NCBI RefSeq assembly: GCF_002156705.1
Contig: NZ_CP019893.1
Span: forward strand, 2,914,001-2,978,000
From: Natrarchaeobaculum aegyptiacum
GTDB lineage: Archaea > Halobacteriota > Halobacteria > Halobacteriales > Natrialbaceae
Direction of reading: 5' to 3'
DNA length: 64,000 nucleotides
In this document: piece after piece, positions 1 to 8,641 of the stretch
How the letters are laid out: every line of letters begins with the position of its first letter
Position numbering within the stretch: the stretch's first letter is position 1
Position numbers and translations under genes: made by a program
Notes under the pieces: model-generated
Seen by the model: only the letters and a program-made list of their open reading frames with translations
What the model was told of the DNA's origin: nothing
The model's database searches: none

Positions 1-2
1 AG

Positions 3-338
3 TACGAGGTCTCGTTCTTCTCCGGTCGGCGTGGTCTCCTTCCACGGCTGGCGAGCTGTCCCTGGGCGTCCGTCCGGCCGATTCCGACGGGTTGAGAGCC
101 GGTCTGGACTCTCAGGATTGCTGCCCTGTCACCCGCACTACTCGCGGTCCCACCGCTTGCACTGGGACTCAGCGGTGGAATCGCGGCCGATTCGCCGATC
201 CTCACGGCGGCGATGATCGGGTGGCTTGCCTGTTCGATCCCCAGCCCGCAGGACTTCTCGGTCGCGTTCTACGCTCACCGAGCACTCGAGGGTGCAAACG
301 GAGACGAGAGCGGCGAGTTCCGCTCGCACGCCGACTGA
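3..338 (+). pseudogene. C-terminal remnant of a multi-pass membrane protein, interrupted by a stop
   Basis: One frame reads as a plausible haloarchaeal membrane protein end: two hydrophobic stretches (ALSPALLAVPPLALGLSGG and a following AAMIGWLACS) lead into an acidic tail that stops at the TGA at 336-338. The frame is open from position 3 but is broken by a TGA at 93-95, and no ATG or GTG start fits downstream of it. The protein either enters from outside the window and has decayed, or ends at 93. The helix pattern with PSPQDFS recalls the last helix of M50/DUF3267-type membrane metalloproteases, but no catalytic motif lies in the window, so this is a guess. Neighbouring mce is on the other strand. 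Confidence 0.35.
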
Positions 339-631
339 ATCCCGCGGCGGGGTCGGAAGAGATATCCAACCGCTCGAGCAGTCGCGTCGACTTCGACGCC
401 GGTCGCCAGCTACGGGGTCGCAGCGAATTCGCCTCCGCTCCACCGGCTTCGACTCGAGAAATCGAACCGTACCGGTGGTGCTCGCAGTCCAGATCGCCTG
501 CCCAAATTGCAGCGTCGCCGGCCAGGACGTGATCTAGACAGGAACTTCCTCTGGATCTCGGTCCCAGTGGCGGTGCTGGGCGATGGCGTCACGGAACGAC
601 GAGAGGCGGGACCCCGGTACAGCAGCCCGTC
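339..631. other. Intergenic region with no recognisable gene
   Basis: GC-rich sequence between the membrane-protein remnant and the 3' end of mce. The open frames here are arginine- and serine-rich in every reading, which is typical of antisense or non-coding haloarchaeal DNA. I see no repeat or RNA gene. Confidence 0.5.
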
Positions 632-1021
632 TCAATGCTCGACGAACTCGAGCAGGATGCCACCGGTATCCTTCGGGTGGAGAAACGCCACCGTGTGCCC
701 CCACGCGCCCGGCCGCGGCTCCTCGTCGATCAGGGTCACGTCGTGGTCGCGTGCCCGCTCGAGTGCTGCCTCGATGTCGTCGGTCGCCAGCGCGAGGTGG
801 TGGATCCCCGGCCCGTTCTTCTCGAGGTATCGGGCGATGGTTCCTTCCTCGAGGGGCTCGAGCAGTTCCAAGTAGCCGTCGCCGAGGTCGAGGAAGACGA
901 CGCGCATGCCGTCGAACTTCTCTTCGTGGACGGCCTCGAGGCCGAAGAGGTCCTCGTACAGCGCGGCGAGGTCACGGGCGTCCTCGGTGGCGATCCCGGC
1001 GTGGTCGAAGTGAACGTCCAT
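632..1021 (-). CDS. mce: Methylmalonyl-CoA epimerase
   Basis: A 129-residue protein of the vicinal-oxygen-chelate/glyoxalase fold, the normal length for this epimerase. It interconverts (2R)- and (2S)-methylmalonyl-CoA, feeding the B12-dependent mutase in propionate and odd-chain metabolism. The N-terminus FDHAGIATEDA gives the first metal histidine. GPGIHHLALATDD in the middle and a C-terminal GILLEFVEH, with the closing glutamate ligand, complete the two beta-alpha-beta repeats. The ATG at 1021 starts directly in the conserved strand, so the start is secure. The mutase gene that often sits beside mce is not visible; only a broken membrane-protein frame lies downstream. Confidence 0.92.
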   Translation of the reverse strand: MDVHFDHAGIATEDARDLAALYEDLFGLEAVHEEKFDGMRVVFLDLGDGYLELLEPLEEGTIARYLEKNGPGIHHLALATDDIEAALERARDHDVTLIDEEPRPGAWGHTVAFLHPKDTGGILLEFVEH

Positions 1022-1153
1022 GATCGACCGTTACCGACCACCCATCATATATCGACGGGGTTCGGCGTCGCTGTCGGTCGCCCGCTGTCGCCGAATCGGG
1101 ACCGAGCGGACGTTACAGGAAGCTTATGTGATTTCGGTAACTATCTCCCGGCG

Positions 1154-1468
1154 ATGTACGTTACGAACACTGAAACGGTCCCCGACGGCGAAGTCGTCGA
1201 AGTACTCGGCATCGCCCGCGGTAACACCGTCGAGGCCAGAAACGTCGGCCGCGACATCACCCAGGGCATCCGAAATATGTTCGGCGGCGAGCTGAAGGCC
1301 TACTCCGACCTCCTCTCGAAAGCGCGAGACGAGGCCATCGTTCGCATGGAGGCCGACGCCGAGGAGATGGGTGCCGACGCGGTCGTCAACGTCCGCCTCG
1401 AGACGTCACAGATCACCGACGGCGGTTCGGAAGTGATGGCCTACGGAACGGCTGTTCGCCTCCGGTAG
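1154..1468 (+). CDS. YbjQ/UPF0145 family protein
   Basis: A 104-residue protein of the YbjQ (UPF0145, heavy-metal-binding-like) family. It opens with MYVTNTETVPDGEVVEVLG and has the family hallmark RNVGRDITQGIRNMFGGEL, then ARDEAIVRM and the glycine-rich strand MGADAVVNVR. The family forms small beta-rich oligomers; its biochemical function is not established. The ATG at 1154 is chosen because homologues begin at this MYVTN-like strand; the open frame upstream overlaps mce antisense and is not protein-like. It is divergent from mce and stands alone. Confidence 0.85.
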   Translation: MYVTNTETVPDGEVVEVLGIARGNTVEARNVGRDITQGIRNMFGGELKAYSDLLSKARDEAIVRMEADAEEMGADAVVNVRLETSQITDGGSEVMAYGTAVRLR

Positions 1469-1567
1469 CACGCCAGCGCCATTTCAAACAGTGTGAACCC
1501 TTGCCCTTGACACCCTCCTCCCACTGAACAGTAGACGTCGAACCTAATTTGCGCCGTTGCTGGCAGG

Positions 1568-1716
1568 GAGGTCGTCCACACGCTGCAGCAACCCGACACA
1601 CCCATCTCGATGCTGCCCAAAACAGAGGTCGAGATGGAGGTCGATCCCGATCCGGCGGCCGAACGCGAAGCCGACGAGATCGCCAGTCAGATCATGCGTG
1701 GCTGGGAGACTGGCCC
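1568..1716 (+). pseudogene. DUF4157 (eCIS core) fragment
   Basis: This segment matches codon for codon the metal-site part of the DUF4157 gene at 6524-7369: EVVHTLQQPDTPISM, then PKTEVEMEVDPDP, then EREADEIASQIMRGWET. It starts in the middle of the HExxH motif (the first His codon is missing) and stops being alignable near 1716, where an antisense DUF4255 fragment begins. No start codon precedes the domain. It is a recombination scar showing that DUF4157 cassettes once lay on this side of the AAA ATPase too. Confidence 0.75.
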
Positions 1717-1906
1717 CGGGGCCCCGATTGTCCGTCGCAATCCGGTACGGATACACTGCGAGTTCGAGCCCGGAGAGCGAATCGACCGCATCAGGAGCAA
1801 CTGCTTCGATCCCGGACGGATCGAGTGGCGTTGCCGCTTCCGCCGCGTGCTCCCGCAAGAGTTCGACGATCGCCGTCGTCACGTCGGCTATGGCGCTGTA
1901 CGTCAT
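1717..1906 (-). pseudogene. DUF4255 (Pvc16 N-terminal-like) gene, truncated after about 63 codons
   Basis: Read on the minus strand from ATG 1906, the protein begins MTYSAIADVTTAIVELLREH and goes on through SLSGLELAVYPYRIATDN. That is the layout of DUF4255, the N-terminal domain of eCIS proteins related to Pvc16/Afp16 that cap or terminate the sheath and tube. After about residue 63 the frame runs antisense into the DUF4157 fragment and loses all resemblance. The start lies 30 bases downstream of the AAA ATPase stop, so the two were probably one operon. The truncated product is unlikely to work. Confidence 0.65.
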
Positions 1907-1936
1907 CGGTTCGGGTATTGTCGGTGATGGCGGGTG

Positions 1937-4117
1937 TCAGTTCTCATCGTGGCGAATCCGGTGGCGTTGTTGCTGTTGTTCTCGTTCGGTCGGTCCCTGG
2001 AGATACTCGAGATACGGTTCGAAGTCACGGTCCTGAATCCGACTGTTTCGGTCGCGTTTGTACTGTTCGAGCGCTTCGACGACGTGTCGCATCGTGATCG
2101 TCTCGGCGTCGGCCTCGGCGGCGTAGATCGCGATGTGTTTCGCGAGGTTGTCGATCGTCCCGCCGCTGTACTCGAAGTCGGCGAGCCACTCGGTGTCGAT
2201 GTTCTCGACGGGCATCGACGGTGGGAAAATCGACTCCCAGATCGCCCGTCGCGTCGCTGCGTCGGGTTTCTCGAAGCGGATCGTATGCGTGATACGCCGG
2301 GAAAAGGCGGTATCGATGTTCTGTGCGTAGTTGGTCGTCAACACGATGATGCCGTCGTAGTGTTCGATCCGCTGGAGCAGGTAGTTCACTTCGACGTTCG
2401 CGTACCGATCGGTCGCGTCGGAAACTTCCGCCCGGTCGCCGAAGATGGAGTCGGCCTCGTCGAACAGCAGGATCGCGTTCGACTGTTCTGCGGCCTGAAA
2501 GATCTCCTCGAGATTCTCCTCGGTTTCGCCGATGTACTTCGAGACGACCGACGAGAGGTCGATCTTGTAGACGTCCATCCCGACTTCCTTTGCCAGCACC
2601 TCGGCGGCCATCGTCTTCCCGGTCCCCGGCAATCCCTTGAACAGGGCGACGACGCCCGCGTTCTTGTCGCGGTCGCGAAATCCCCAGTCGTCGTAGATGC
2701 GCCCACGGTTCGTGACGTGGGCCTCGAGGGTCTCGAGTTGGCGTCTCGTCTCGTCGCCGAGTTTGATGTCGTCCCACGACAGGTCGGGCTCGACGTGCTG
2801 TGCCAGGTCCTCGAGTGCGTCGGCGGACTGGGCGCGACAGCCGGCGCGTATGTCGTCGACGGTCGGCTCGCCGTCGGCAGCCAGCGTTCGAGCTGTCGTC
2901 AGCGCCGCCTCCAGCTGTCCCTGGGTCAGATCGAACGTGCTCGCCAGCCGTTCCGGATCGATATCCGCCGCGAACTGGTCAGCCCGGTCCGTCCAGAATT
3001 CCCGTCGCTGTGCGATAGTCGGTCGCGAAAACGACTGGATCGCGTCCAGCGTTCGGTCCCGTCGGTTCGACGGCGTCCACGACTCCCGGCCGACGACGTA
3101 GAGGTCGGTCTCGAGGTCGCCGACGCGGTGGACGATCGCCTCGAGTGACTGATCCGCGTCGGCAGCAGCCTGGTCGGCGTGGTGGAGGACGAGCGGGAGG
3201 CCGACCAGTCGCGCCTCGCGGACGACCGCCTCGAGGGCGTCGGCTGCGAGGACCGCCCGCAGGTCGGCCCGAAGCAGCCGGTCGCTCTCACAAACGGCTT
3301 CCACAGCACGGTGCATTCCGGCTCCCTCTGGGCCGTGGACGTAGACGCGCCGGCCCCGACCATCGGGATCGGGCAGTGCCTCCAGCTCCGCCCGACACGC
3401 CGGGGCTATCAGCAGCTCCTCGAGCGACGCGTCTGCGTCTGCGATCGTCAGTGGCTGGTCCTGGATTCGGGTCTCCCGCTCGAGGCGCGTCCGTACTCTC
3501 AAATCGAGGCTATCGTCTCCCTGAAGAAACTCGACGATGCGGTCGTCGACGGAGAGGACGTCGAGCCTCGACGGACTGGCGTCCTCTCTTGCCGTTCGGT
3601 CGACGATGCCGTACTCGAATAGCGGCGTGGATTGGGAGAGCGCGTCGTGGCGGTCGCCAGTCGGGGTCGTCTCCCGGTGGCCTGCGTACCATAGCAGTCG
3701 CTCGACGATCGCGACCGTGGGTAACAGTGCCTGTCCAGAGCCATCCAGCCGTCCGTAGATATCGGTGATCGACCGATCGATTTCGGGGGCGAGGACGAAC
3801 AACAACACGTCTTTCTCTTCCCGGGACAGGTCGAACGTCCGGCAGAGGTCGTCCAGCGGCAGTGCGATAGCTTCGTCGCGGCTCTCGGCGATGCGTTCTT
3901 CGATCGTTTCGGCTCTCTGTTGTGCCGTTTCGATGGCATCCGTCGTGGGTGGCGGCTCAGCTCCGGTGAACGTGGCCAGACGGGTCTCACCGACGAGACG
4001 GCCCGGCTCGTTGGACTCCTCGCCTCGGATTTCCGTCTCGACGACACACTCGAGAACCGTGCCGATCCGCTCGAACTCCGCGCGCAAGTGGTCTCCGGCG
4101 TCGGTGTACATATTCAT
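1937..4117 (-). CDS. eCIS-type AAA+ ATPase (Afp15/Pvc15-like)
   Basis: A 726-residue AAA+ ATPase. The C-terminal third carries the core: Walker A GLPGTGKT, Walker B ILLFDEADSIFG, sensor-1 TTNYAQNID and arginine-finger region FSRRITHTIRFEKPD. The N-terminal two thirds are a helical/winged-helix region plus a degenerate first AAA-like part (VYVHGPEGAGMHRAVEAV). This long architecture is that of the ATPase always found in eCIS loci (Afp15, Pvc15), thought to act in particle assembly or cargo loading. Next downstream is a broken DUF4255 gene and upstream, divergently, the DUF4157 array, which supports the eCIS assignment. It looks intact although no structural eCIS gene is in the window. A general CDC48-like remodeller is the alternative. 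Confidence 0.8.
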   Translation of the reverse strand: MNMYTDAGDHLRAEFERIGTVLECVVETEIRGEESNEPGRLVGETRLATFTGAEPPPTTDAIETAQQRAETIEERIAESRDEAIALPLDDLCRTFDLSREEKDVLLFVLAPEIDRSITDIYGRLDGSGQALLPTVAIVERLLWYAGHRETTPTGDRHDALSQSTPLFEYGIVDRTAREDASPSRLDVLSVDDRIVEFLQGDDSLDLRVRTRLERETRIQDQPLTIADADASLEELLIAPACRAELEALPDPDGRGRRVYVHGPEGAGMHRAVEAVCESDRLLRADLRAVLAADALEAVVREARLVGLPLVLHHADQAAADADQSLEAIVHRVGDLETDLYVVGRESWTPSNRRDRTLDAIQSFSRPTIAQRREFWTDRADQFAADIDPERLASTFDLTQGQLEAALTTARTLAADGEPTVDDIRAGCRAQSADALEDLAQHVEPDLSWDDIKLGDETRRQLETLEAHVTNRGRIYDDWGFRDRDKNAGVVALFKGLPGTGKTMAAEVLAKEVGMDVYKIDLSSVVSKYIGETEENLEEIFQAAEQSNAILLFDEADSIFGDRAEVSDATDRYANVEVNYLLQRIEHYDGIIVLTTNYAQNIDTAFSRRITHTIRFEKPDAATRRAIWESIFPPSMPVENIDTEWLADFEYSGGTIDNLAKHIAIYAAEADAETITMRHVVEALEQYKRDRNSRIQDRDFEPYLEYLQGPTEREQQQQRHRIRHDEN

Positions 4118-4311
4118 CGCATTCCAATTATTCCTCGGCTAGAAGGGGTAATTCTCCATCTCTCCAACCACGTATCACTGCCATATGTTCTTACAGAATG
4201 TAGTTAGCACGAAAAGAATTATGGTGTTCGTGTTAGAATAGAAATCAAGGCGAGCATGTCCAATCGAACCCCCAAGTACGGACGCACCAACCGCGCCCGG
4301 AGGCGTAGACG
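4118..4311. promoter_or_regulatory. Divergent promoter region between the AAA ATPase and the first DUF4157 cassette
   Basis: An AT-rich stretch between divergent genes, with TATA-like runs (AAAGAATTATGG near 4213-4224 and the region around 4231-4245). Nearly the whole segment recurs at 8503-8697 in front of the other full-length DUF4157 gene, including TTATTCCTCGG, TAGAAGGGGTAATTCTCC and CCAACCACGTATC. Such conservation while flanking cassettes change suggests a shared control region. Confidence 0.6.
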
Positions 4312-4315
4312 ATGA
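4256..4315 (+). CDS. Arginine-rich 19-residue leader ORF coupled to the DUF4157 gene
   Basis: An ATG at 4256 opens 19 codons, MSNRTPKYGRTNRARRRRR, ending in a TGA that overlaps the DUF4157 ATG in an ATGA arrangement. The second full-length cassette has an ORF in the same place (8642-8701) with the same length, the same MSNR start and the same overlap, although the sequences between have diverged. This could be a translated leader that couples translation, or a very small basic protein. The ORF is too short for domain evidence. Confidence 0.4.
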   Translation: MSNRTPKYGRTNRARRRRR

Positions 4316-5550
4316 CAGACTGGACGCGTTCTCGGAACGCGCGCTCGAAATCGGACTCGGACAACGAGACGAGCGACAAATCACAGGCGAAGACAGCGGA
4401 GACAACGTCCTCGTCGGCCGCTCTACAAAATGGAAGTTCTAAACTCCTGGCGGCCGCCGCACTCGAGCAAGATGCAGCCAAGGTCGAGACTCACCTCGCC
4501 CCGGCCAGACTCGACAACTCCGCTGCGGCCGTGGATCTCGCTGATTCGGCGGTTCCACGACTATTCGGTCGTGACGAGGGTCAGATTCAGCGCTCGCTCG
4601 AGGGAACCGACACGACCATCGACGAGGTGCCCGGCAAGGTCCTGGACGTGCTGAGCAACGGTGGCCAACCGCTGGATCAGCCCGTCCAGCGCGCCCTCGA
4701 GGAGCGGATGGACGCCGATTTCTCGGACGTGCGCATTCACACGGGCGGCACTGCAGCGAAAGCTGCTGAGGCGATCGACGCGAAGGCGTTTACCTGCGGG
4801 AACGATATCGTGTTTAATTCGGGCGAGTACGACCCCGAAAGTCCGGAGGGTCAGCACTTGCTCGCGCACGAACTCGCCCACGTCACACAACAGAACGGTG
4901 GCGCGCCGATTTCGATGATGCCCCAGGAGGGCGCTGATCTCGAGATTGACCCTGATCCGCAGTTAGAACGGGAGGCCGACGCGGCGGCCGAGCAGGCACT
5001 CTCCGGTGAGGAGCCGCTGGTCGTGAGTCGGATGGGGACGGACGTCCACATTCAGCGGATGCCTGCCGGTGCTCCAGTGAAAGGTGCAGAAGGTGGCGCG
5101 GGCCTGGCCGGCCGGGTGAGTGCCATCGAGGAGTCACTAAGTGAGCTGGAGCCGTTGAAGTCACTGGCCGATCGGACCGACGAGCTCAAAGCACAACTGG
5201 ACGGTTCGGGCGACGACGGGGTCGCGAAGAAAGTTGGCGCGGCCGGTATTTGGGGCAGCGTCGGTGCCGCACTCACCCAAGCTCAGCATGCTGGTGCTGA
5301 CGCCCTTGGCGTCGAAAGCCTTCTCGGCAACCTCACTGGCGATGCCCACGCCGACGCCGTTCTCGGAACGGTCATTGCCGGGACCACCGCCGCGAAGGTC
5401 ACTGGCGGCAAAGAAGGCATCTCCGCGCTCAAAAAGCGCGCCAAAGCGTGGTTCTCCGAGTGGCGAGCCAAGAGTGACGAAGACGAGCACAAGAGCCGGG
5501 AAGAAGAAGAAACTGAAGACGAAGATGATAGTGTTCTGGGAATCTTCTGA
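4312..5550 (+). CDS. DUF4157 (eCIS core) protein, cassette A
   Basis: A 412-residue protein, probably an eCIS-associated effector. Residues 1-105 are Ser/Asp/Ala-rich. The DUF4157 domain follows: NGGQPLDQPVQRALEERM, DADFSDVRIHTGGTAA, AKAFTCGNDIVFNSGEYDP, then the zincin motif HELAH at residues 186-190 and the downstream EREAD (E219-D223) that may give the third ligand. From about 250 the sequence is specific to this cassette: a coiled-coil-like EESLSELEPLKSLADR, glycine/alanine-rich hydrophobic helices (AVLGTVIAGTTAAKVTGG) and a charged DEDE tail. DUF4157 is known from eCIS cargo. The partner gene starts 3 bases after the stop. Whether it is a toxin or a particle component cannot be told from sequence. 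Confidence 0.8.
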   Translation: MTDWTRSRNARSKSDSDNETSDKSQAKTAETTSSSAALQNGSSKLLAAAALEQDAAKVETHLAPARLDNSAAAVDLADSAVPRLFGRDEGQIQRSLEGTDTTIDEVPGKVLDVLSNGGQPLDQPVQRALEERMDADFSDVRIHTGGTAAKAAEAIDAKAFTCGNDIVFNSGEYDPESPEGQHLLAHELAHVTQQNGGAPISMMPQEGADLEIDPDPQLEREADAAAEQALSGEEPLVVSRMGTDVHIQRMPAGAPVKGAEGGAGLAGRVSAIEESLSELEPLKSLADRTDELKAQLDGSGDDGVAKKVGAAGIWGSVGAALTQAQHAGADALGVESLLGNLTGDAHADAVLGTVIAGTTAAKVTGGKEGISALKKRAKAWFSEWRAKSDEDEHKSREEEETEDEDDSVLGIF

Positions 5551-5553
5551 AGT

Positions 5554-6501
5554 ATGAAAGCCAATATCGCAGGTGAGACAGACGAAGGTGTAGGAATAGA
5601 AGTGGTTGACGCCAGCGGAGAAAAACATAAAATTGAGATGCTATTTGATGGCGAAATTGTCTATCACAATCAGGAGGAATATCCTGATAATCCCTCTGAA
5701 CGCACCAACACCGAAGACGAACGCATCACTCAGGCTCGCCGCTATGCAAAATATCACGTCTACCGAGAAACAGGGTACGACACGATTGAGCCGCGTATGA
5801 ACCCGGATCGGATCGCTGCGGTACTCGCGGCCGTCCACACGATGGACGACGATCAGTTCGAGTCGCTGTTCGAGCCGTTCCACCGGCAAGTGGTTAGCTA
5901 CGACGATCCGTCAGTCGACCCACCGGTCGATTCCCTCGAGTACGTCGATCGCGAGGAGTTTAGACTCTACATGCTCGACGTCTACCTCGCGGAGGATCTC
6001 GAGGAGGTCCGAGCGACCGCGGACGCGTACAGCGACGAACTGGCGACGATTGTTGACGAAGTCGAATCTCAGACCGACAGTGGAGGCCTCCGACAGAAGG
6101 TCGCCAGTTTCGCCGGCCAAGTTCAGCAGCGAGCGGCGTCCGGCGACATCGAGCCGCCGGAGTTCTCTGTCGAGGCAGTCTCGGATGTCCACCTGCTGTA
6201 CTACGAGGACACTAATGACGACCGCGTCGTCGAAGGCAATCGTCCGTTTGATCGAGAACCCGATGCCCGCCTCGAGTTCACGCCGATGCCTGCGCATTCA
6301 GTTGAGCAGTTCCGGCCCCTAATCGAGGAACACTTGCTCTGCCAGATCAGAGACTGCTACGTCGGGATGGGCGAGGAACCGCCCGCACAGTACCGCGTGC
6401 TTGGTCATGGCCTCTACAAATTCGCCCAGAAGTACCGCCACTTCGATTGTTACCCCGACTACGCCGATCCGAACACCGACGTTCCAGGCTACAGGGCCTA
6501 A
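5554..6501 (+). CDS. DUF4157-partner family protein A (unknown function)
   Basis: A 315-residue protein with four-fold paralogy in this window. The conserved N-terminal block (residues 1-75) ends in ARRYAKYHVYRETGYDTIEP. The middle differs between copies. The conserved C-terminal block has HLLCQIRDCYVGMGEEPP, VLGHG and CYPDYADP. There is no signal peptide or membrane helix. It follows the DUF4157 gene with a 3-base gap, so both are surely co-translated. I do not recognise the family. Constant pairing with an effector-like gene points to a chaperone, loading adaptor or immunity protein. The first 200 bases are visibly richer in A and T than the rest. Confidence 0.75.
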   Translation: MKANIAGETDEGVGIEVVDASGEKHKIEMLFDGEIVYHNQEEYPDNPSERTNTEDERITQARRYAKYHVYRETGYDTIEPRMNPDRIAAVLAAVHTMDDDQFESLFEPFHRQVVSYDDPSVDPPVDSLEYVDREEFRLYMLDVYLAEDLEEVRATADAYSDELATIVDEVESQTDSGGLRQKVASFAGQVQQRAASGDIEPPEFSVEAVSDVHLLYYEDTNDDRVVEGNRPFDREPDARLEFTPMPAHSVEQFRPLIEEHLLCQIRDCYVGMGEEPPAQYRVLGHGLYKFAQKYRHFDCYPDYADPNTDVPGYRA

Positions 6502-6523
6502 CCCAGACCTGCAGACAGCATTC

Positions 6524-7369
6524 ATGAGTGTCGAATCCCGTGTCGCGTCGCCGCAGCCGACGACGAACAACTCACGTATCCCTGGCTGGCAGTCGGCGTT
6601 CACACTCGTGTTCAACTCCGGCGAGTACGATCCCGAGAGTCCGGAAGGCCAGCATCTCATCGCCCACGAGGTCGTCCACACGCTGCAGCAACCCGACGCT
6701 CCCATCTCGATGATGCCCAAAACCGAAGTCGAGATGGAGGTCGACCCCGACCCGGCCGCCGAACGCGAGGCCGACGAGATCGCCGGCCAGGTCATGCGCG
6801 GCTGGGAGACCGGCCTCGAGGGCGAGATGGCCGACACCGAAATCCACGTCCAGCGGTTTACGGGGGCCATCGCCGATATCGGCAGTACTGTGGCAAGTTT
6901 CGCGAAGGTCAACCACGAAACGCTGAAAAACGATCAGAAGCGTGAAGCCGACAGCTACGCTCAGATGGGGGCCACCGAGGGCTCGGTCGAAGACCGAGTC
7001 GAAAATCTCGAGGAGCAGGTGTCCGAACTCGGCAAGTACGTCTCCGAACAGATCCGGCCCGCCTCGACCAAACGAAAGATGGTCTCCGAGGCTGGAAAGG
7101 ACGCCCTCTCGAGTGGAGCCGGATTAGCGACTGGCGCGGGGATTGCCGCGTTAGGGCTGGCAGGCCCGCTGGGGGCGATTATTGGAGCCGGTCTGGCTGG
7201 GGCTGCCACTAAAGGCATGCTCGATACCAGCCCTGCCATCGGTCAGACTGCCGAGCAAATGGCATCTGGTCGCGTCCATGAGAAGGCTGGTGCCTTGCGC
7301 GACCGCCTGCCAGGCTGGCTCGGTGGCCGGGATGAGGATGACGAATGGAGCGAGGGTTCGAAATTTTGA
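6524..7369 (+). CDS. DUF4157 protein, cassette B, lacking the first half of the domain
   Basis: From ATG 6524 the protein has 281 residues. After about 26 unrelated residues it enters DUF4157 at TLVFNSGEYDPESPEGQHL, so the PLD...DFSxVRxHT half seen in cassettes A and C is missing. The zincin motif is HEVVH (residues 48-52), with EREADEIAGQVMRG downstream. The C-terminus has a heptad-like NLEEQVSELGKYVSEQI and a strong glycine-zipper hydrophobic stretch (IAALGLAGPLGAIIGAGLAG), then a charged DEDDEW tail. It starts 22 bases after partner A and is followed by partner B after 9 bases behind a GAGGTGG ribosome site. Either a shortened working form or a recombination product; the intact metal motif favours the former. 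Confidence 0.65.
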   Translation: MSVESRVASPQPTTNNSRIPGWQSAFTLVFNSGEYDPESPEGQHLIAHEVVHTLQQPDAPISMMPKTEVEMEVDPDPAAEREADEIAGQVMRGWETGLEGEMADTEIHVQRFTGAIADIGSTVASFAKVNHETLKNDQKREADSYAQMGATEGSVEDRVENLEEQVSELGKYVSEQIRPASTKRKMVSEAGKDALSSGAGLATGAGIAALGLAGPLGAIIGAGLAGAATKGMLDTSPAIGQTAEQMASGRVHEKAGALRDRLPGWLGGRDEDDEWSEGSKF

Positions 7370-7378
7370 GGTGGTTCG

Positions 7379-8416
7379 ATGAAGGCAAAAATAATCGGTG
7401 AAGATAAAGACGACATTGGCACTCGTGTTATCGATAACAATGGGACAGAACATCAGGTCGAAATGCACAAAGATACTGGTGAAATCTATGCCCATGAGTC
7501 TGAAGCTTATTCACAAAAACCCGAAAAGCGTACTCGAGAAGAAAGCGAGTACGGCAAGCAAGCCCGACGCTACGCCCAGTACTACGTCTTCCTGAATCGG
7601 GGTTACGACACAGTCACCCCGAAGTGGAAAAACCCCGTCCACCTGCAGGCGGTTCGGTCGGCGATCGATTCGATGGACCTCGAGGAGTTCGAGGATCACT
7701 TCGGTGATCTCTACCAGCAACTGAAAAGTCACCACGACGACGATACCGAGCGCGTCCTTCACCCGCCGGCAGACTCGCAAGACGAGGACTACCATCTCTA
7801 TCGCAAGCACGTCTATCTTGGTCTCGATCCCCTCGAGACCGACCTTGCGGATGACGCTCGAGAGCTCGCTGCGGAGTTTGGACTCGATTTAGACGAGCAC
7901 GCACCGACGAAGACGCCACTAGCGGGACTAACCGACGATGGCCTTGACGCATGGACGGGATTCTCTACGGAGTTGTTCGACCGCTCCGACGAGGACGAGC
8001 TGGCAGAGTTAGCCGAGGGCTTCTACGTCGATACGACCTCCGAACTGCATATGGCGTATCTCGACCACGACGGCATCGAGCAGGTAACGACTGCGATCGA
8101 ACCCGACAGGGAACCCGACGCTCGGTTCGAGGAACCACCGGTCGATCCCGGCACGCTCGAGCAGTTCCAGCACGGGCTGTCGTTCGATCTGGCGTGTCAG
8201 ATCCGGGATTGTTTCGTTCGAATGGGTGTGAAGCCACCTGAGAAGTATCGGATCCTGGGTCTGGGTCACATTGCTGCTGCACTGGCCTACGAGGAGGTCG
8301 ACTTCTATCCGGACTACCATGCTCCTGACGAGGACGGGGCGTATCTCTCCGACCTCGACTCGAAGTACTTCGGTGATAACTCCCTGCTCGGCAGTGTGAA
8401 ATCACTGCTGAACTGA
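7379..8416 (+). CDS. DUF4157-partner family protein B (unknown function)
   Basis: A 345-residue paralogue of the proteins at 5554, 9918 and 11505. The N-terminal block starts MKAKIIGEDKDDIGTRVIDN and ends in ARRYAQYYVFLNRGYDTVTP; the C-terminal block has LACQIRDCFVRMGVKPPEKY, LGLGH and YPDYHAPDEDG. The middle (about 90-230) is acidic and unlike the other copies. It is soluble and unexported. The ATG at 7379 aligns with the other family starts and follows a purine-rich GAGGTGG. It is the last intact gene before the duplicated promoter block, so cassette B may be transcribed as an extension of cassette A. Confidence 0.75.
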   Translation: MKAKIIGEDKDDIGTRVIDNNGTEHQVEMHKDTGEIYAHESEAYSQKPEKRTREESEYGKQARRYAQYYVFLNRGYDTVTPKWKNPVHLQAVRSAIDSMDLEEFEDHFGDLYQQLKSHHDDDTERVLHPPADSQDEDYHLYRKHVYLGLDPLETDLADDARELAAEFGLDLDEHAPTKTPLAGLTDDGLDAWTGFSTELFDRSDEDELAELAEGFYVDTTSELHMAYLDHDGIEQVTTAIEPDREPDARFEEPPVDPGTLEQFQHGLSFDLACQIRDCFVRMGVKPPEKYRILGLGHIAAALAYEEVDFYPDYHAPDEDGAYLSDLDSKYFGDNSLLGSVKSLLN

Positions 8417-8455
8417 CCGAACTAATACTGATTACTCGAGAATTACGCTGATTCA

Positions 8456-8502
8456 CTCGAATTCCGCGCGCAAGTGGCCCCCGAGTCGGTGTGCATATTC
8501 AT
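8456..8502 (-). pseudogene. Relic of the AAA ATPase 5' end (first 15 or so codons)
   Basis: On the minus strand ATG 8502 begins MNMHTDSG, matching MNMYTDAG of the AAA ATPase at 4117, and CGCGCGGAATTC-type bases continue the match before the frame is lost by a small deletion and sequence end near 8456. This scrap of coding sequence sits next to a copy of the same divergent promoter. The copied block therefore started inside the ATPase gene. Confidence 0.75.
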
Positions 8503-8641
8503 CGAATTCCAATTATTCCTCGGTTAGAAGGGGTAATTCTCCATCTCTCCAACCACGTATCGCTGCCATCATGCCCTTACATAACGTAGTTATCACGCAA
8601 AGAATTATGGTACTCACCTTAGAAGAAAAACCAAGACAAGT
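8503..8641. repeat. Second copy of the eCIS divergent promoter block
   Basis: Aligns with 4118-4255. Shared runs include CCAATTATTCCTCGG, TAGAAGGGGTAATTCTCC, ATCTCTCCAACCACGTATC and CAAAGAATTATGG-like bases, with scattered substitutions. The similarity goes on through the leader ORF and the DUF4157 domain to about 9423, so the repeat unit is close to 1 kb. It probably supplies the promoter of cassettes C to E. Confidence 0.8.
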
